DNA from: Chrysomallon squamiferum
Lineage: Eukaryota > Mollusca > Gastropoda > Neomphalida > Peltospiridae
DNA length: 47,500 nt
NCBI GenBank assembly: GCA_012295275.1
Contig: CM022677.1
Coordinates: 468,408 to 515,907 of the forward strand
Direction: 5' to 3'
A program made the translations under genes and the position numbers. Below are positions 1 through 11,899 of this stretch, piece by piece. Each line of letters starts with the position of its first letter. Position 1 is the first letter of the stretch. The notes below the pieces were generated by a model, which was not told the origin of the DNA, ran no database searches, and was given only the letters and a program-made list of their open reading frames with translations.

Positions 1-630
1 TCTACAACATGTTATTACAGCTTCGATGATGCTGAATTACGAAAGAAAAATGTGAGGCGCGGCCGCTGAAAAGGAGCTAAAGTAATACGCCATTATTACC
101 TCAGATTTTCTCACTTACAAATCAACTTTTAATAATGATAATAATAATAATAATAATAATAATGATGACGATGGTAATAATAAACTTTGATATTACTCCA
201 AAGCAACCATGTAGTGTTCTATAAATCTGTGTTAAAGAACGTTTTTCTAACACAGTGTATTGATACAAACTACAGTCATGCATCGCTTAACGTTTCATGT
301 ACACGCCCTTTGCCCCCCAGAAATAACAAGAAAATAATGGTAATAATGATGCTGCAGCTGCTGCTGCTGATGATGATGACAATGACAAACAAATACAGAA
401 AAGGACAAAAAACAAAAACAACATCAAGAAAAAATTAACTATTGGGACAATTCAGAAAACAAACTCTTATAAATTAACAAGGCGATAATATAGATTTTTA
501 ATTCCTATCGATTATCAATATACAAATAAATTACTATTTCCTTCAGATGTATTGTTGCTCTTTAAGGAAAAACACAGAAGGGCAGGTAACTCTAGAGTCA
601 TATGATTTAAGAACGAAATAGAAAGTCGAG
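1..630 (+). repeat. Array spacer upstream of copy 1
   Basis: This stretch is an array unit spacer. The same sequence recurs at about 10,430-11,051 and 38,425-39,081, and in shortened form at 14,930-15,398. It carries an (AAT)n/(ATG)n tract near 130-185, a NotI-type GCGGCCGC near 59 and a CTG/ATG triplet tract near 350-380. No coding exon was recognised. A promoter or 5' untranslated exon for the LigB-like gene may lie here, but no TATA box or initiator stands out. Confidence 0.75.
547..621 (+). other. Conserved 24-codon upstream ORF before exon A, copy 1
   Basis: An acceptor-like TTCCTTCAG is followed directly by an ATG that opens 24 codons and ends in TAG. It is in frame with, and 9 bases before, the ATG chosen for exon A. 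The same arrangement is found before all four exon A copies (10,968; 15,315; 38,998). It may be 5' leader with an upstream ORF, or the CAG|GTAACT inside it may be a donor for a tiny leader exon. The in-frame stop is the reason the exon A ATG was taken as the start. Confidence 0.45.
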
Positions 631-957
631 ATGTGTTTTGCAATTGTGATTGTGTTTTCCACCTCACTTGATTTATCTTTCTCCAAACTACTGGCCGGGT
701 TCGTTCTGCCGCACGGCGGAATTGCTCTGGATCCGAAACATTTCAATACAACCAACCACACAGCAAAACAAGAAGCGTGGAAAATTCACGAAGCCTGCAA
801 AACTGTCGATCAGACGATTCTCTCTTTATCGCCCGATATACTTTTTCTGAGCACGCCTCATGGTATTTCTGACTTAAATAACTTTGTGTTCTATTTAAAT
901 CCCACAGGAGAAGGCTTTGCAGATACTGATAATTGCAACTGTCCTCCTTGTTGTTAT
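631..957 (+). pseudogene. Copy 1 exon A, 3'-truncated
   Basis: It encodes the hydrophobic N-terminus, PHGG, the paired sequons NTT and NHT, STPHG and the NCNCPPCC cluster. Compared with copy 3 (15,399-15,853), bases corresponding to 15,726-15,893 are missing, and the reading continues into a T-run and TAA at 964-966. Confidence 0.9.
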
Positions 958-1269
958 CTTTTTTAAATTAGCATAGACTAATAATACTCACAGCAAGAAA
1001 ACATTATGGTATAAAAATACAGTTATTGATACACAAATTTGTGCTTTCGTTTAATGCAAAGTCTCACAAAAGACTGAGGAACCACAATATGCCTTTTTCG
1101 AAACGTACAGTACATAAAAATTATATATTTATTTGCAATCCTATTGATAATATATTATATAGAAATGTTTCTATATATTTTATCCCAAAACTAACATTAT
1201 TTATAAATACTCTTGTAAAGTAGAGTCATACAATTTTTTCTTTTAAATTTCATTTTCTTGTATTCATTT

Positions 1270-1279
1270 TGTTACATAT

Positions 1280-1330
<51 letters not shown>

Positions 1331-1333
1331 TTT
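1270..1333 (+). repeat. (TTTA)n microsatellite before exon B, copy 1
   Basis: A run of TTTA units ends about 14 bases before the exon B acceptor TTAAG|A. The same tract precedes every exon B, at about 11,868, 16,213, 26,575, 39,890 and 40,630, with different unit counts. It occupies the place of the polypyrimidine tract. Confidence 0.9.
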
Positions 1334-1346
1334 GGCACATATTAAG

Positions 1347-1471
1347 ATGGGGAGAAATGATACCACTTCATTTGATACCAGATCTGGAAAACACAAAAGT
1401 TGTAATTCTCTCGCAGCCCAGCAGACGATATACACATGATGTTGCCATGATACCAGAACTTCTCCATTTAG
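1347..1471 (+). pseudogene. Copy 1 exon B
   Basis: This 125-bp exon is open in the expected phase (joins after AG, ends after one base of a Gly codon). It encodes WGEMIPLH and a segment ending in ELLHLG. The acceptor TTAAG and donor GTATTT are as in the other copies. Val in WGEV is replaced by Met. Confidence 0.88.
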
Positions 1472-2134
1472 GTATTTCACTGTTTGTCTGTAAAAATTAC
1501 ATACGATTTGTAAACATTAGTTTATTGGTTATGTAAAATGCCCTCGTCGCAGATTTGAGCTTCCTGCTTTTTTTTTTGTGACCTTATCAATATTTTGTAA
1601 CAACTTGTGGACACCAAATGGATTATCGAAACGAGTTAAATCGAACAAACAAACAACAACAAAGATAATAAATAATAATAAGGAAAAAATTAAAAAAACA
1701 AAATGTCTGGAATGACATCGTTTTACAGGAAGATATTATTAAAATGTATTTCCTTGAAGAGAGAAAGTAGATGGTTATTAATAATAAAAATTATTTATGT
1801 GCTGGCATGTCTGTGTAGAATGTCATCAAATCCTGCGTAGTTTAAAAAAAGAAAGAAAACAATTGTCAAAATTAAACGAAACAGTATCTGGGTGTTTTTT
1901 CCCACTCTGTTTGCAGTCTTATTAGTAACTGTATATACTAACAGTTAGTTATTTACTACCAAATTTCTGTCATAATGTTGATATAGTGTCACGGAATTCA
2001 GATTGCTTAACTTTAATTGTTACTTCAAATCACATCCGCTCCTTTATTTTAAGGGATGGAATTGAAATTGCTTAACTTTAATTATTACTACAATCACATC
2101 GGTCTTTTTATTGTTTCCGCAAAATTTTCAACCC
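1472..2134 (+). other. Copy 1 intron 2, 5' part
   Basis: This is intron sequence alignable by eye to 12,041-12,550, 34,665-35,150 and 41,680-42,345. Similarity to the other copies stops near 2135. The following 60 bases or so are unplaced filler before retrotransposon E1 begins. Confidence 0.7.
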
Positions 2135-2196
2135 CACAAAAGTAATTTCCACACATAAGTAATTTCCTAATTATATTAAGAATAAAAACAAGCAAG

Positions 2197-4119
2197 ACAA
2201 CGGAAACACATCTGACGGCTCATTAAACGACATCATCTACGTGGGACTGGTACAGACGACACCTGACGGCTCTCCCTGCCCCGACCTGTCCAATCCCCCA
2301 GAATGTCCCCAAATCTGTAACAAATGTCCCAACCGGACTGATCACCGTTCCGGAGTCCCCCCAGCCAAAAAATAAAAATAAAAAACGAAAAACCCATCCA
2401 ACTGTCCCATCTCCCCTAGAACAGCTACCAGTCAGCACAGCAAACCGATTTTCGGCCCTGGACATGCTTAACATCGCTGTCCCCCAACAGGGCTCCCACA
2501 AATCACTCAAACTGTCCGCCAGTCCCCCTAGACCCGCTAAGTCACCAATCCCCGGGCTGAGGCGGGTTTTGTTTAACAAAAAAAAAAACCCGACCCTGTA
2601 CGAAGCCATCTTCTTCCAACAGTCCGTCTCGCGACTGTTGGACGACACATTATTCCACACCCGGCTGTCTGATGAGATCAGCTTCATCAGGGCCGAGTCG
2701 GACAGCTCACTCATCAAACTGGGTACGACCATGGAACTGATGCCCAACCCCAAACAGTGTCAAAATGTGTGTGTCACACTCGAGAGGTGTACAGAGGAAT
2801 CTCGAGAGAGGAGGGAACCCACCCACGTAAAAACCCTATACACCTATACCCCCATCGAACTTGGTTACTCGCAAGACCAATAAAGCAGTCAAGCCATCCA
2901 TAATCAAAGGGACAAAACGGTGGCCTACGGCACTTGGGGGGGACTATACCTTCACTGCAGAACCCCTAACCCAGGTAAACACTCCAAAAAAAAGAAAACA
3001 ACAAAACAAACACCAAACAAAAACGTCTTTTTAACAGTAGCAACCAACACAAATCCGACAGCACCGAAAGAAAAATATAAACATCGCCATAATAACCCCA
3101 CAAAACAAAACCCCCAACGCCCCCCCCTCAAACTATGAAAGAACACAGAGGAGTTTGCGCACCTCACCCTCACACAACACAGAGGAGTTTGCGCACCTCA
3201 CCCTCACACAACACAGAGGAGTTTCCGCACCTCACCCTCACACAACACAGAGAACCTGGCCTCGAGAGTTCTTTTACTCGAGCGTACCACCAACTGGACG
3301 AGCAAAATCCATTCCACAACAACAAAACAACACCCCACAAAAACACACTCAATACACAACACAAAGGTACACGCGACACCAACAGCAACCACCACCGCAA
3401 CAGACCACACCCTAAGAGGACTGGTGAAAATGACAACAATTAAAGAAACAACCACAGAAATCCTAAAAATAATAAAAGAAGAAAACCCAGATGTGATGAT
3501 TCAGACCATCACCACCTGGAGCAACGGCTACTGGGATGTGCGTCTGTCTGCCACAACAAAAGTTGACCACATCCTTTTCAAACAGCAACAACTGAAACTG
3601 CTGACATTTGAGGCACAACCTATCAAATGCGCCCAGTGTCAACGATGGGAACATAACGCCAAAAGATGCAGGTCGTTGAGGGGACACCCAGCGTGTTTCA
3701 GATGTGGGGGCAGACACCCCAAGAAAACGCCTGACAACCCGTGCCGTCAACCCATCCAATGCACAAACTGTTACGGCCGACACCACACACACAGCCACCT
3801 ATGTGCGGCCTACCAAAACGCACTCAAACACCTGGATGTCAAAAACACACACACAGCTAGCACCCCTCACTCGTCAGCCACACACTCATACACACCAGCC
3901 CCCAGGACAAACACAACACAAACACAACTAGGCGCACTAAACAACAAAGATAGCCCAGTGACAGCCCTCCAGCTACTCAGAGTTGTCACTGGCCTATTCC
4001 TAGACGGATCCCTGCGGAACCCCAACCACAACGCCAATAACAGATCGGATGCAGACATAGAGAAAGCCACTGTGTCAGCATGTCAGACAGAAACACCTGG
4101 GACTACCGCTGTAACTTGA
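2197..4119 (+). pseudogene. E1 ORF1 (Gag-like, zinc knuckles), frameshifted
   Basis: The region matches E2 ORF1 in pieces. Open segments are at 2464-2883 and 3424-4119. The last one encodes a CX2CX4HX4C knuckle starting at CAQC, then a CFRC...HP...C and a CTNC...H...C finger, the three-knuckle pattern of RNA-binding Gag-like ORF1 proteins of Jockey/I elements. Frameshifts lie near 2300 and in the repeat-rich 2884-3420 region. Its product would coat element RNA in the cytoplasm. It ends at a TGA shared with E2. Confidence 0.82.
3148..3250 (+). repeat. 34-bp minisatellite inside E1 ORF1, three units
   Basis: Units begin with GAGGAGTTT at 3148, 3182 and 3216, giving a constant 34-bp period. E2 has one copy of this segment near 20,707. 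A 34-bp period shifts the reading frame with every added unit. Confidence 0.93.
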
Positions 4120-4255
4120 CACTGTGCTCACACAATCAGTGAATTACTACCAAAACAACATCAACACCGAGAACACCAAACAAGTAAAATAAATGCAATC
4201 AAAATACACGCAACAGAACTAATCTCCAACACTACCAAACTCCGTCACACCGCAC

Positions 4256-7200
4256 ATGGGAGACAAACAACACACACACAGAAACAACAAACCTAAACAT
4301 CCTACAATGGAATGCCAAAGGCCTCAAATCAAAAGGTCATGGCGACGAACTCAAACAATACATAATCAACGCTAATCCTCACAAGAAACGTGGATCACCA
4401 ACACACAAACAAGGAAGAACCAACTCTTCCAAAACTTTAACATTCCAGGATTCTTTGGCTTCTTTCACAACACTAACTGCACCACGAGAGGAGGAGTAGC
4501 AACTTATGTCAGAAATGAACTATCCTACTCACGTATCCCACTAACCAATCACCACTCAGCATAGAGACACTTGGGATAACAATCCATGGCCAGGCTGAAG
4601 ACATTAACGTTTTCAACTACTACACTCACCCAGGCAAAAATCACTACAACATAACACTAGAACACTACACTAAAAGCATTCCCTCTAAATATATCGACAA
4701 CTCCATCATACTAGGGGACTTCAACAGCAGAAACCACCTATGGGGATCCTCTAGTACATGCAAACAGGGAACCATCATCGAAACATTTACGGATCTTAAC
4801 AAACACATATGTCTGAACGATGGCACGCCAACCTTCCTATCAGACGTATACAACACCTGGTCATGCCTTGATATCTCAACAGTGTCTGAAAAAATAGCCT
4901 CTAAATGTGAATGGACAGTTCTCAACAACCTCAACAGCGATCACCTACCAATACTCATCTCATACAACACTGAAAATAACTGGAAAGAGGTATCAATAAA
5001 CAAACACAAATGAAACTTCACGAAAGCCGACTTGACTGAATTTGAAAAGCAATGTCTGGAAACAGATCCCAAACTCATTCGAAGCAATAATATTGACACT
5101 TTTAACCAAAATTTAACTGACAGAATAATTAGCATTGCCTATAAAACTATTCCAATTTCTAACTGTAAATACAAAAATAATTCAGTCCCTTGGTAGAGTG
5201 AAGAACTAAAACTCCTTACAAAGGCACGCAACAAATATCGCAAAACACACCAAAAAAAATAACTCAGCAACCAATCTCGCGAACCTCAAAATCAGTAAAC
5301 ACAAAGTCTCACAAGCCGTGCTAAATGCAAAAAAAGAATCGTGGAAAACATTCTGCACCTCTATCAACAAAAACACGTCTAGTAAGGAAATTTGGGCCAA
5401 AATTAAACGCATACAATGAAACCAATTAACAAGAACACACTACTAGTCCGTAACAAAAACTTCCATACAAACAAAGAGAAGGCCGCTGCTCTGGGAGATG
5501 TCTTTAAAAACAACTCGAGTACAAACAACTTTCCCCCCAAATTTCGAAAAATTAAAAATAAATTAGAAACAGTCAACAAAATCCCACCTGACTCAAAAAC
5601 CTCAGGAACGAAATACAATATTCCCTTCACACTCCAAGAAATGACAGCGGCTTTCTCCGACTGTAAAGGAACAGCCACCGGGCCAGACACATTCTCCTAC
5701 CTTTTCTTTCAAAACATGACCACAGACATGCTAAATCTATTTCTGGAACTCTATAACACTATCTCGAAGGAAGGATACCTTCCCCTCAAATGGAAGCATC
5801 ATGAAGTCTTCAGCCTTCCAAAACAGGCTAAGGACCTTTCCAACCCCTCCAACTATCGTCCTATCTCACTAACGTCCTGTGTCTGCAAAACCATGGATGC
5901 TAAGGTCAACAAACGCCTAACACACTTTCTGGAAAAAAAACTAACTAATTTCAACCTTTCAAAGTGACTTCAGAAAGAACCATTCCACAAGCGACCACAT
6001 AACCAGATTACAATCTGAAATCTCCGAATCTTTGTTTACTGGACAAAAAGTGGTAGGAGTGTTTGTTGACATAGAAAAAGCCTATGATATGGTCTGGAGA
6101 CATGGTCTTCTAATCAAAGTCTACAACATGGACATAAGAGGTCCTATGTTCGGCTTTATAGAAGCATTCTTGAAAAACAGATCCTTTACGGTCAATGTAG
6201 ACAAAAACTTCTCAGACAGCTTGGATTTGGAGAATGGGATCCCCCAGGGTTCAGTTATCGCCTCTACTCTTTTTAGCATTTTTATTAATGACCTAGCACA
6301 TAAACTAGCCACTAACTCGAAAACCGCAACTAAGCTTAGTATAGGACTATTTGTGGATGATACAGCCTTTTGGCGTGCTGGAAACTGTCTTAAACAAATC
6401 AAAACAGATATGCAAAAATACTTAAATAACTTACAAAAATGGGCGGAAACCTGGGGAGTCACTATCTCCCAATCCAAGACTGTCACCAGAACCTTTGGGA
6501 GAAACGCTAACAATAAACACAATACAATAGACGTACATTACAACAACACAAAAATCCCACACGTAAACGCAGTCAAATTCCTGGGAGTCACCTTCGACAG
6601 GTGCCTTACCTTCAAACAACACATCACCAACACACTCAACACATGCACAAAATACATGCATTTACTGAACGTGCTTTCGAACGCCAAATGGGGAGCTGAC
6701 AGAAAATCTCTGTTGATGGTGTTCGAAGCACTAGTAGTGTGAAGACTCCAGTATGGGTCCCAGGCGTTCAGCGGTGTGTCTGAATACCAACTAAACCGAC
6801 TAGACACGGTATACAACAAGGCACTAAGAATTGTTGCCAGGGTCTTCCCAGGCTCACCGACGGACCTAGAACTCGAAAACAACCCTCCACCATCAGAACC
6901 CCCATGGACAATAAAACAACTAGACATACCTCTAACGCTTAGACAGGAAGTATCGAAGACGGAACACGACCCATTTAAAAACGTAATTTTTAGAGCAGCA
7001 TTAAGCAACCACTACTCGGACTTCATACAGGTCTATACAGACGGCTCCAAAGACCCTCTAACGGGAAGAACAGGCATGGCCTTTCATGTCAGGCCGGAAC
7101 TACCCGACCTACCCTTCAACTACTGAGGTAGACTGACCAACAACCTATCCGTCTTTACTACGGAACTAATTGATATCCTCACATACAGAAGTAGAGTGCC

Positions 7201-7965
7201 TACCAATCTATTCATCTTTACTACGCAACTAATTGCTATTCTCTCAGCACTTAAATGGGTCCTAACTCAAACTTATGTTACAAACACGAAAAAGAAATAC
7301 CTCATACTGACTGACTCCCTCAGCTCATTGCAAGCTCTGTACAAACTCAAATTCAGCAGCTCCCAGTACATTAGAGACATTATCGAACTCACAAACTGTA
7401 TCAACTACAGAGGACACAAGGTCACCTTCGAGTGGGTACCCGCTCACGTGGGTGTTACTGGAAACGAGCTGGCAGACAAAAACGCAAAACACTCGCTAGA
7501 AGACGACACGATCGACTTTGACTCTAAATACAACGTTAACGAAATCATGACCATAGCGCACAATAAGCTAATAGAATCGTGGCAACAAGACTGGGACAAC
7601 AAAACTAGACTATGGCATTACATAATTAAACCGAAAGTAAACTCGCCCAGCCCACTCTCAGACAACAACAAAACAACTCAAACTTTAACCCGTCTCAGAG
7701 TGGGAGTGACCTTCGGACTAAACGACAGCAGACACAGACTCGACAACACTGTGAGTAACAAGTGCGGCACATGCCATAAACTGGACAACGTCTATTGTTC
7801 TATTGCACGAAGTACGACAAGGACAGACGCAAACTAAACACAGCTTTAACAAACATCAAAGTCAGGTTTACTCCAGCTGACATTTTCAACCCCCCCAAAC
7901 ACTTAAAAAAACAAGTAGACAACCTGATAATGCGATTCGTGGAAGCAACAAAAGTCAGAATATAA
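4256..7965 (+). pseudogene. E1 ORF2 (endonuclease, reverse transcriptase, RNase H), broken
   Basis: The ORF2 start is taken as the ATG at 4256, 136 bases after the ORF1 stop. Recognisable pieces in order are: the endonuclease start LQWNAKGLKS; GDFNSRNHLWG near 4715; SDHLPI near 4935; RT segments at 5416-5967 and 6032-6742 with VDIEKAYD, NGIPQGS and FVDD (E2 has FADD); and RNase H with YTDGSK near 7035, DSLSSL near 7315 and WVPAHVGVTGNELAD near 7435. The C-terminus has a CGTC...YC motif and ends at TAA 7963-7965 after a frameshift near 7795. Several stops and shifts make it inactive. Confidence 0.87.
7121..7246 (+). repeat. 63-bp in-frame duplication within E1 RNase H
   Basis: Two diverged copies of a 63-bp unit start at 7121 and 7184. 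E2 has a single copy near 24,758-24,820. The unit contains the TTELI segment that carries the likely RNase H catalytic Glu. The second copy reads TTQLI. Confidence 0.8.
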
Positions 7966-8127
7966 ACACGGACATTTTCACAAAAACACTACATAACATA
8001 AACACATCCGTATCCAACCCCAGAACCAACTGGCAACCTCCCCTCGACGTCTGAACTCCAAAAATTAACAACAACGCGACGTTAACAACAAAAAGCAAAA
8101 AGATGCCCGACACGATGTCAATACGAG

Positions 8128-8160
<33 letters not shown>

Positions 8161-8605
8161 TTTTTAATAGTAGAAACTAAGTAAATAAATAAATAAATAA
8201 ACAAATAAATAAATAAATATAAATAAATAAAACCCCTTAAACAGTGCCCAATGCATATATATATGTATACATGTGTGGGTGTGTGTATGTATATGTATAT
8301 CTATATATATATATCCACATATGTGTACATGTGTGTATGTGTATGGGTCTGTATATAGGTATCTCTACTGCACCCTTTCGGATCTTAGTAAGTAAAAACC
8401 ACTCAAAGGTTTATTCCAAATTGCCCACTTCAAATGCACCTGCACCGACCCCTTCCCGTTCCCTTCCCATTCCTTTTCCCCCTTTTCCCTTCCCCTCTCC
8501 TGTCCCGGAACCCATCCCTGGCGATCCCAGAGATCGGATCCGGGATAGGCGTGCCTGAACCTTGAACTGGACGTGGGCACGTAAAAAGAGTTCTCCATCC
8601 ATCCA
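7966..8605 (+). mobile_element. E1 3' untranslated region and tail
   Basis: It holds one unit of the ACAACGCGACG motif (8072-8105), a poly-T stretch (8131-8165), an (AAAT)n tract, a TG/TA-rich tract (8250-8350) and a CCTTCCC-rich tract (8450-8510). It ends in a conserved segment with GTGGGCACGTAAAAAGAG followed by CCAT repeats. The same order is found in E2 at 25,580-26,096. Confidence 0.8.
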
Positions 8606-8616
8606 TCTTTGATCAC
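8606..8616 (+). repeat. 3' target-site sequence of E1
   Basis: The sequence TCTTTGATCAC directly follows the CCAT tail. It corresponds to the empty site in copy 2 (13,192) and the target-site duplications of E2. The 5' partner in copy 1 is lost with the 5' end of the element. Confidence 0.8.
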
Positions 8617-9383
8617 TGCTATTCTTGAGAGTCTTTGTCTGCACAAGACAAAGGAAAAGGCAGACAATGGTAATTATGTTTTAATGTTTTGTATATGTAA
8701 CATACATCTTGAATGATTGAAGATAGCTAAATCTATTACAGCTGAATTTTTAATAGTGTTATTCTGTGGTACTTACGTTTATAAAAACAAAGATAACGTA
8801 TTTTAATAATTAAAAGATTATTTAGAAAGATCAAGTAACCAACTGGGCTGAGTTAGTTTTGTATTATTTTATATATATTTATTATATCAAACAATGATCC
8901 ATACTGAATTCGTGTTTGTGTTATTGTTCTCTTGTCGATACAGAATAGTCATTTAATAGTTAAGCTGTCTGAGATAATTAACACCTTGTCACGTGATGCT
9001 ATTATAGTCTGCTGCCCTTTCAGGTACTAATACCACTCAGACTAGTCACATGACATATGGCACTACCTAAAATCCTTTAAGTTAGCATCTCAGAAAACGT
9101 ATCACCCAACTCCTTGTAATGCCAAAATTAACTCAGAGTTTCTGTCAATATTATAAAGAGGATGGACTGTAATTAAGATTAAAAAAGAACAAATCACAAC
9201 ATAATGAACGTTTGTAATATTATGTGAAATATTTCAATTTGACGAAAGTTGTCCATTTTGAGTTTCACAAATGTCTAATTTGAATTCAGCTTACGTTAAC
9301 ACGTCACACAGCAAACTGCTTAAATAACAAGTTGGTATTTCCTTCATTAATTAAACTTTTACCTGTCTGTGTATCAATTTCAG
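8617..9383 (+). other. Copy 1 intron 2, 3' part
   Basis: This is intron sequence shared with copy 2 (13,203-14,064) and copy 3 (36,950-37,371). It includes the segment with ACGTGATGCTATTATAG and the branch/acceptor region ending TCAATTTCAG. I see no gene in it. Confidence 0.75.
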
Positions 9384-9514
9384 GTGCTGATTTATACATG
9401 TATTTGTAAGACGCGCCAGAGCGTGTTGTTGTCATCATCAGCGCTGACCTCGCACTCACGCATCTCAGCACTGACCCATACGGCTACTCCAACGCATCAC
9501 AGACATTCGACCAT
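9384..9514 (+). pseudogene. Copy 1 exon C with TAA
   Basis: This 131-bp exon has good splice sites (TTTCAG and GTAAGT). An AGG-to-ATG change precedes a GAA-to-TAA change at 9407-9409, so the catalytic SADLAHTH-like segment downstream (here ALTH) is not translated. Confidence 0.9.
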
Positions 9515-9857
9515 GTAAGTACAACCAGTCAGTCGTGCTTGAACCTTTTAAAAATACTTTAAAATTTCACCAGAACAACTGTATCAAAGCAGAAATGTTT
9601 TTTAATAGGACCTGAGCATATTTTTATATTTACGATTAGTAGGTGTTAAATAGACTTATTTATTTGTTTGAATTAATGAATATAACTGACGTTTGGGATA
9701 ATTTCTAAAACTATTTATGTTTAATGTTACGGGTAGGAAAGAACATGCTGCAACTGTTTTGTCTTCAGTGTTGCCCATTAGTACATAACTGATCACAGTT
9801 TGTTTTTGTTTCATTTATACAGTTGTCACGATGGTTCTCATTTTTTGAATATTTCAG

Positions 9858-10073
9858 GCTGTTGGTGAGTGGGCAGCGACTCTGGACGGCATGTTGCTGT
9901 TGAACAGAGCGGCTGGACTAGTCGATCGCGCGCTGTCGTGTGGTTACACGGGACTAGTCATGTTACATGGTCTGTTAGAAACTGCCGGGCTGTCGTCATG
10001 GTTACCAAACGTTTTAGAAAACTATCACCCAAGTTACTACGGTATGATGGTAGCATCATTCGTTCAGAGATGA
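9858..10073 (+). pseudogene. Copy 1 exon D
   Basis: The last exon is open, begins in phase 0 with AVGEWAATLDG and ends SFVQR before TGA at 10,071-10,073. It is intact by itself but lies downstream of the lesions in exons A and C. Confidence 0.9.
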
Positions 10074-11051
10074 AAAGAAGAATGAACAAAACATTTCATA
10101 TTGAAATGAAGACAAAAGATACAACAACAACGACAACAATAATAATTATAATAATTATGATGATGATGCTGATAATGATGGTAATAATAAATTATAACGA
10201 CAACAACAATGGATATTTAGCTGGGACGCCGTTGTTTTGTTTTTCGCTACAGACTTCAGTTCCATTTTGCATGTGCAGTGATCACACTTCTGTACTTGTA
10301 TACTTCTTTTAACACAACTTGCCTTTGATTTCGTCACTGACTGTGTCTGTAGACGTGTAGGCCTGTTCAGCTTTGATGCAGGCCTATCACACTTACAGGT
10401 AACACAGTGTTTCGGATGCAGCGTTATCTACAACATGCTATTACAGCTTCGATGATGCTGAATTACGAAAGAAAAATGTGAGGCGCGGCCGCTGAAAAGG
10501 AGCTAAAGTAATACGCCATTATTACCTCAGACTTTCTCACTTACAAATCAACTTTTAATAATGATGATAATAATAATAATAACGATGATCATGCTAATAA
10601 TAAACTTTGATGTGACTCAAAAGCAACCATGTAGTCTTCAATATATCTGTTTTAAAGAAGGTTTTTCTAACACAATGTATTCATACAAACTACTGTAATG
10701 CATCGCTTAACGTTTCATGTACACGCCCTTTGCCCATAAAATAACAAGAAAATAATGGTAATAATGATGGTGCAGCTGCTGCTACTGCTGATGATGATGA
10801 TAATGACAAACAAATACATAAAAGAACAAAAAACAAAAACAACATCAACAAAAAATTAACTATTGGGACAATTCAGAAAAGCAACTCTTATAAATTAAAA
10901 AGGCGATAATATTGATTTTTAATTCCTATCGATTATTGTTATACAAATAAATTACTATTTCCTTCAGATGTATTGTTGCTCTTTAAGGAAAAACACAGAA
11001 GGGCAGGTAACTCTAGAGTCAAATGATTTAAGAACGAAATAGAAAGTCGAG
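10074..11051 (+). other. Spacer between copies 1 and 2
   Basis: It contains the 3' flank of copy 1 with an AATAAA at 10,186-10,191 (about 113 bases after the stop), triplet microsatellites, a GTAGGCCTGTTCAGC segment near 10,355 and then the same upstream block seen at 1-630. No other gene was seen. Confidence 0.75.
10186..10191 (+). terminator. Candidate polyadenylation signal, copy 1
   Basis: AATAAA lies inside an AAT-rich tract downstream of exon D. The same hexamer is found at the matching place after copies 2 and 3. Its position in a microsatellite lowers confidence. Confidence 0.4.
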
Positions 11052-11506
11052 ATGTGTTTTACAATTCTGACTGTGTTTTTCACATCACTTGATTTATCTT
11101 TCTCCAAACTACTGGCCGGGTTCGTTCTGCCGCACGGCGGAATTGCTCTGGATCCGAAACATTTCAATACAACCAACCACACAGCAAAACAAGAAGCGTG
11201 GAAAATTCAGGAAGCCTGCAAAACAGTCGGTCAGACGATTCTGTCTTTATCGCCCAACATACTTTTTCTGAGCACGCCCCATGGTATTTCTGACTTAAAT
11301 AACTTTGTGTTCTATTTAAATCTCACAGGAGAAGGCTTTGCAGATACTGATAATTGCAACTGTCCTCCGTGTTGTTATAAAGTAACCGCTAATCTTTCTA
11401 GCCAACTTTCGGAAGACATCGTAAATACATTTGGCTCTGCTCGGAACATATCGGGATTAAGCGGTTATGGTCCACCCGGAAAAAGCGATGAAGCATTTCC
11501 ACTGAG
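11052..11506 (+). CDS. Copy 2 exon A
   Basis: It encodes residues 1-151 and two bases of Arg152, ending at the donor GAG|GTGAGA. It contains PHGG, STPHG, the Cys cluster and GYGPPGKSDEAF. Differences from copy 3 include Gln53, Gly60, Asn69 and Leu91. Leu91 creates an extra NLT sequon. Confidence 0.9.
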
Positions 11507-11868
11507 GTGAGAAATAGCATGCATGTAAAAATGAGCATAAACACTTCTTTTTTAAATTAACATAGACTAATAATACTGACAGGAAGAAAAAATTATCGTA
11601 TAAAAATATAGTTATTCATACAGCAATTTCTGTTTTCGATGAATGCAAAGTCTCACAAAAGACTGAGGACCCACAATATGCCGTTTTCGAAACATACAGT
11701 ACATAAAAATTACATATTTATTTGCAATCCTATCCAGAATATATTATACAGAAATGTTTCTATCTAATTTACCACAAAACTGACATTATTATAAAATACT
11801 CTTCTAAAGTAGAGTCATACAATTTTTTCTTTTAAATTTCATTTTCTTGTATTCATTTTGTTACATAC

Positions 11869-11899
<31 letters not shown>

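Larger units (their letters stand above)
2197..8605 (+). mobile_element. Retrotransposon E1 (RNase H-bearing non-LTR, I/Jockey-like), 5'-truncated
   Basis: The order is Gag-like ORF1 with CCHC knuckles, endonuclease, reverse transcriptase, RNase H, then a 3' untranslated region ending in a CCAT simple repeat. This is the layout of RNase H-containing non-LTR retrotransposons of the I group. It lacks about 1 kb of 5' sequence (leader and first ~45 codons of ORF1) that E2 keeps. Both ORFs carry stops and frameshifts, so it is dead. Its 3' junction is at the same host position as that of E2, followed by TCTTTGATCA. It lies in the sense orientation in the second intron of copy 1. Confidence 0.88.
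631..10073 (+). pseudogene. LigB-like gene copy 1, broken (four exon remnants)
   Basis: This is the first unit of the tandem array, with exons at 631-957, 1347-1471, 9384-9514 and 9858-10073. Two independent lesions disable it. Exon A lacks its last 128 bases and its splice donor through a 168-bp deletion, so translation runs into LF and a stop after the Cys cluster. Exon C has GAA changed to TAA at 9407-9409, upstream of the SADLAHTH motif. Exons B and D are open. The second intron holds retrotransposon E1 and is 7.9 kb, against 2.0 kb in copy 2. The family assignment rests on the intact copies. A shortened N-terminal product could still be made, but no full dioxygenase-like fold. Confidence 0.88.

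Noticed and set aside
2223-2753. 176-residue minus-strand ORF
   Set aside because: It is antisense to E1 ORF1, which aligns with the E2 Gag-like ORF on the + strand.
8380-8605. Independent SINE at the 3' end of E1 and E2
   Set aside because: There is no A-box/B-box pair. The segment is in the same order in both elements and ends at the shared target site, so it is simpler as the element's own 3' end.
9869-10312. 147-residue + strand ORF over exon D of copy 1
   Set aside because: It uses another frame than exon D and ends in AAC/AAT microsatellite translation. In copy 2 it is not kept.
10964-11182. 72-residue minus-strand ORF beginning MWLVVLKCF, present opposite every exon A
   Set aside because: It is antisense to the well-supported exon A and is conserved only as its shadow.
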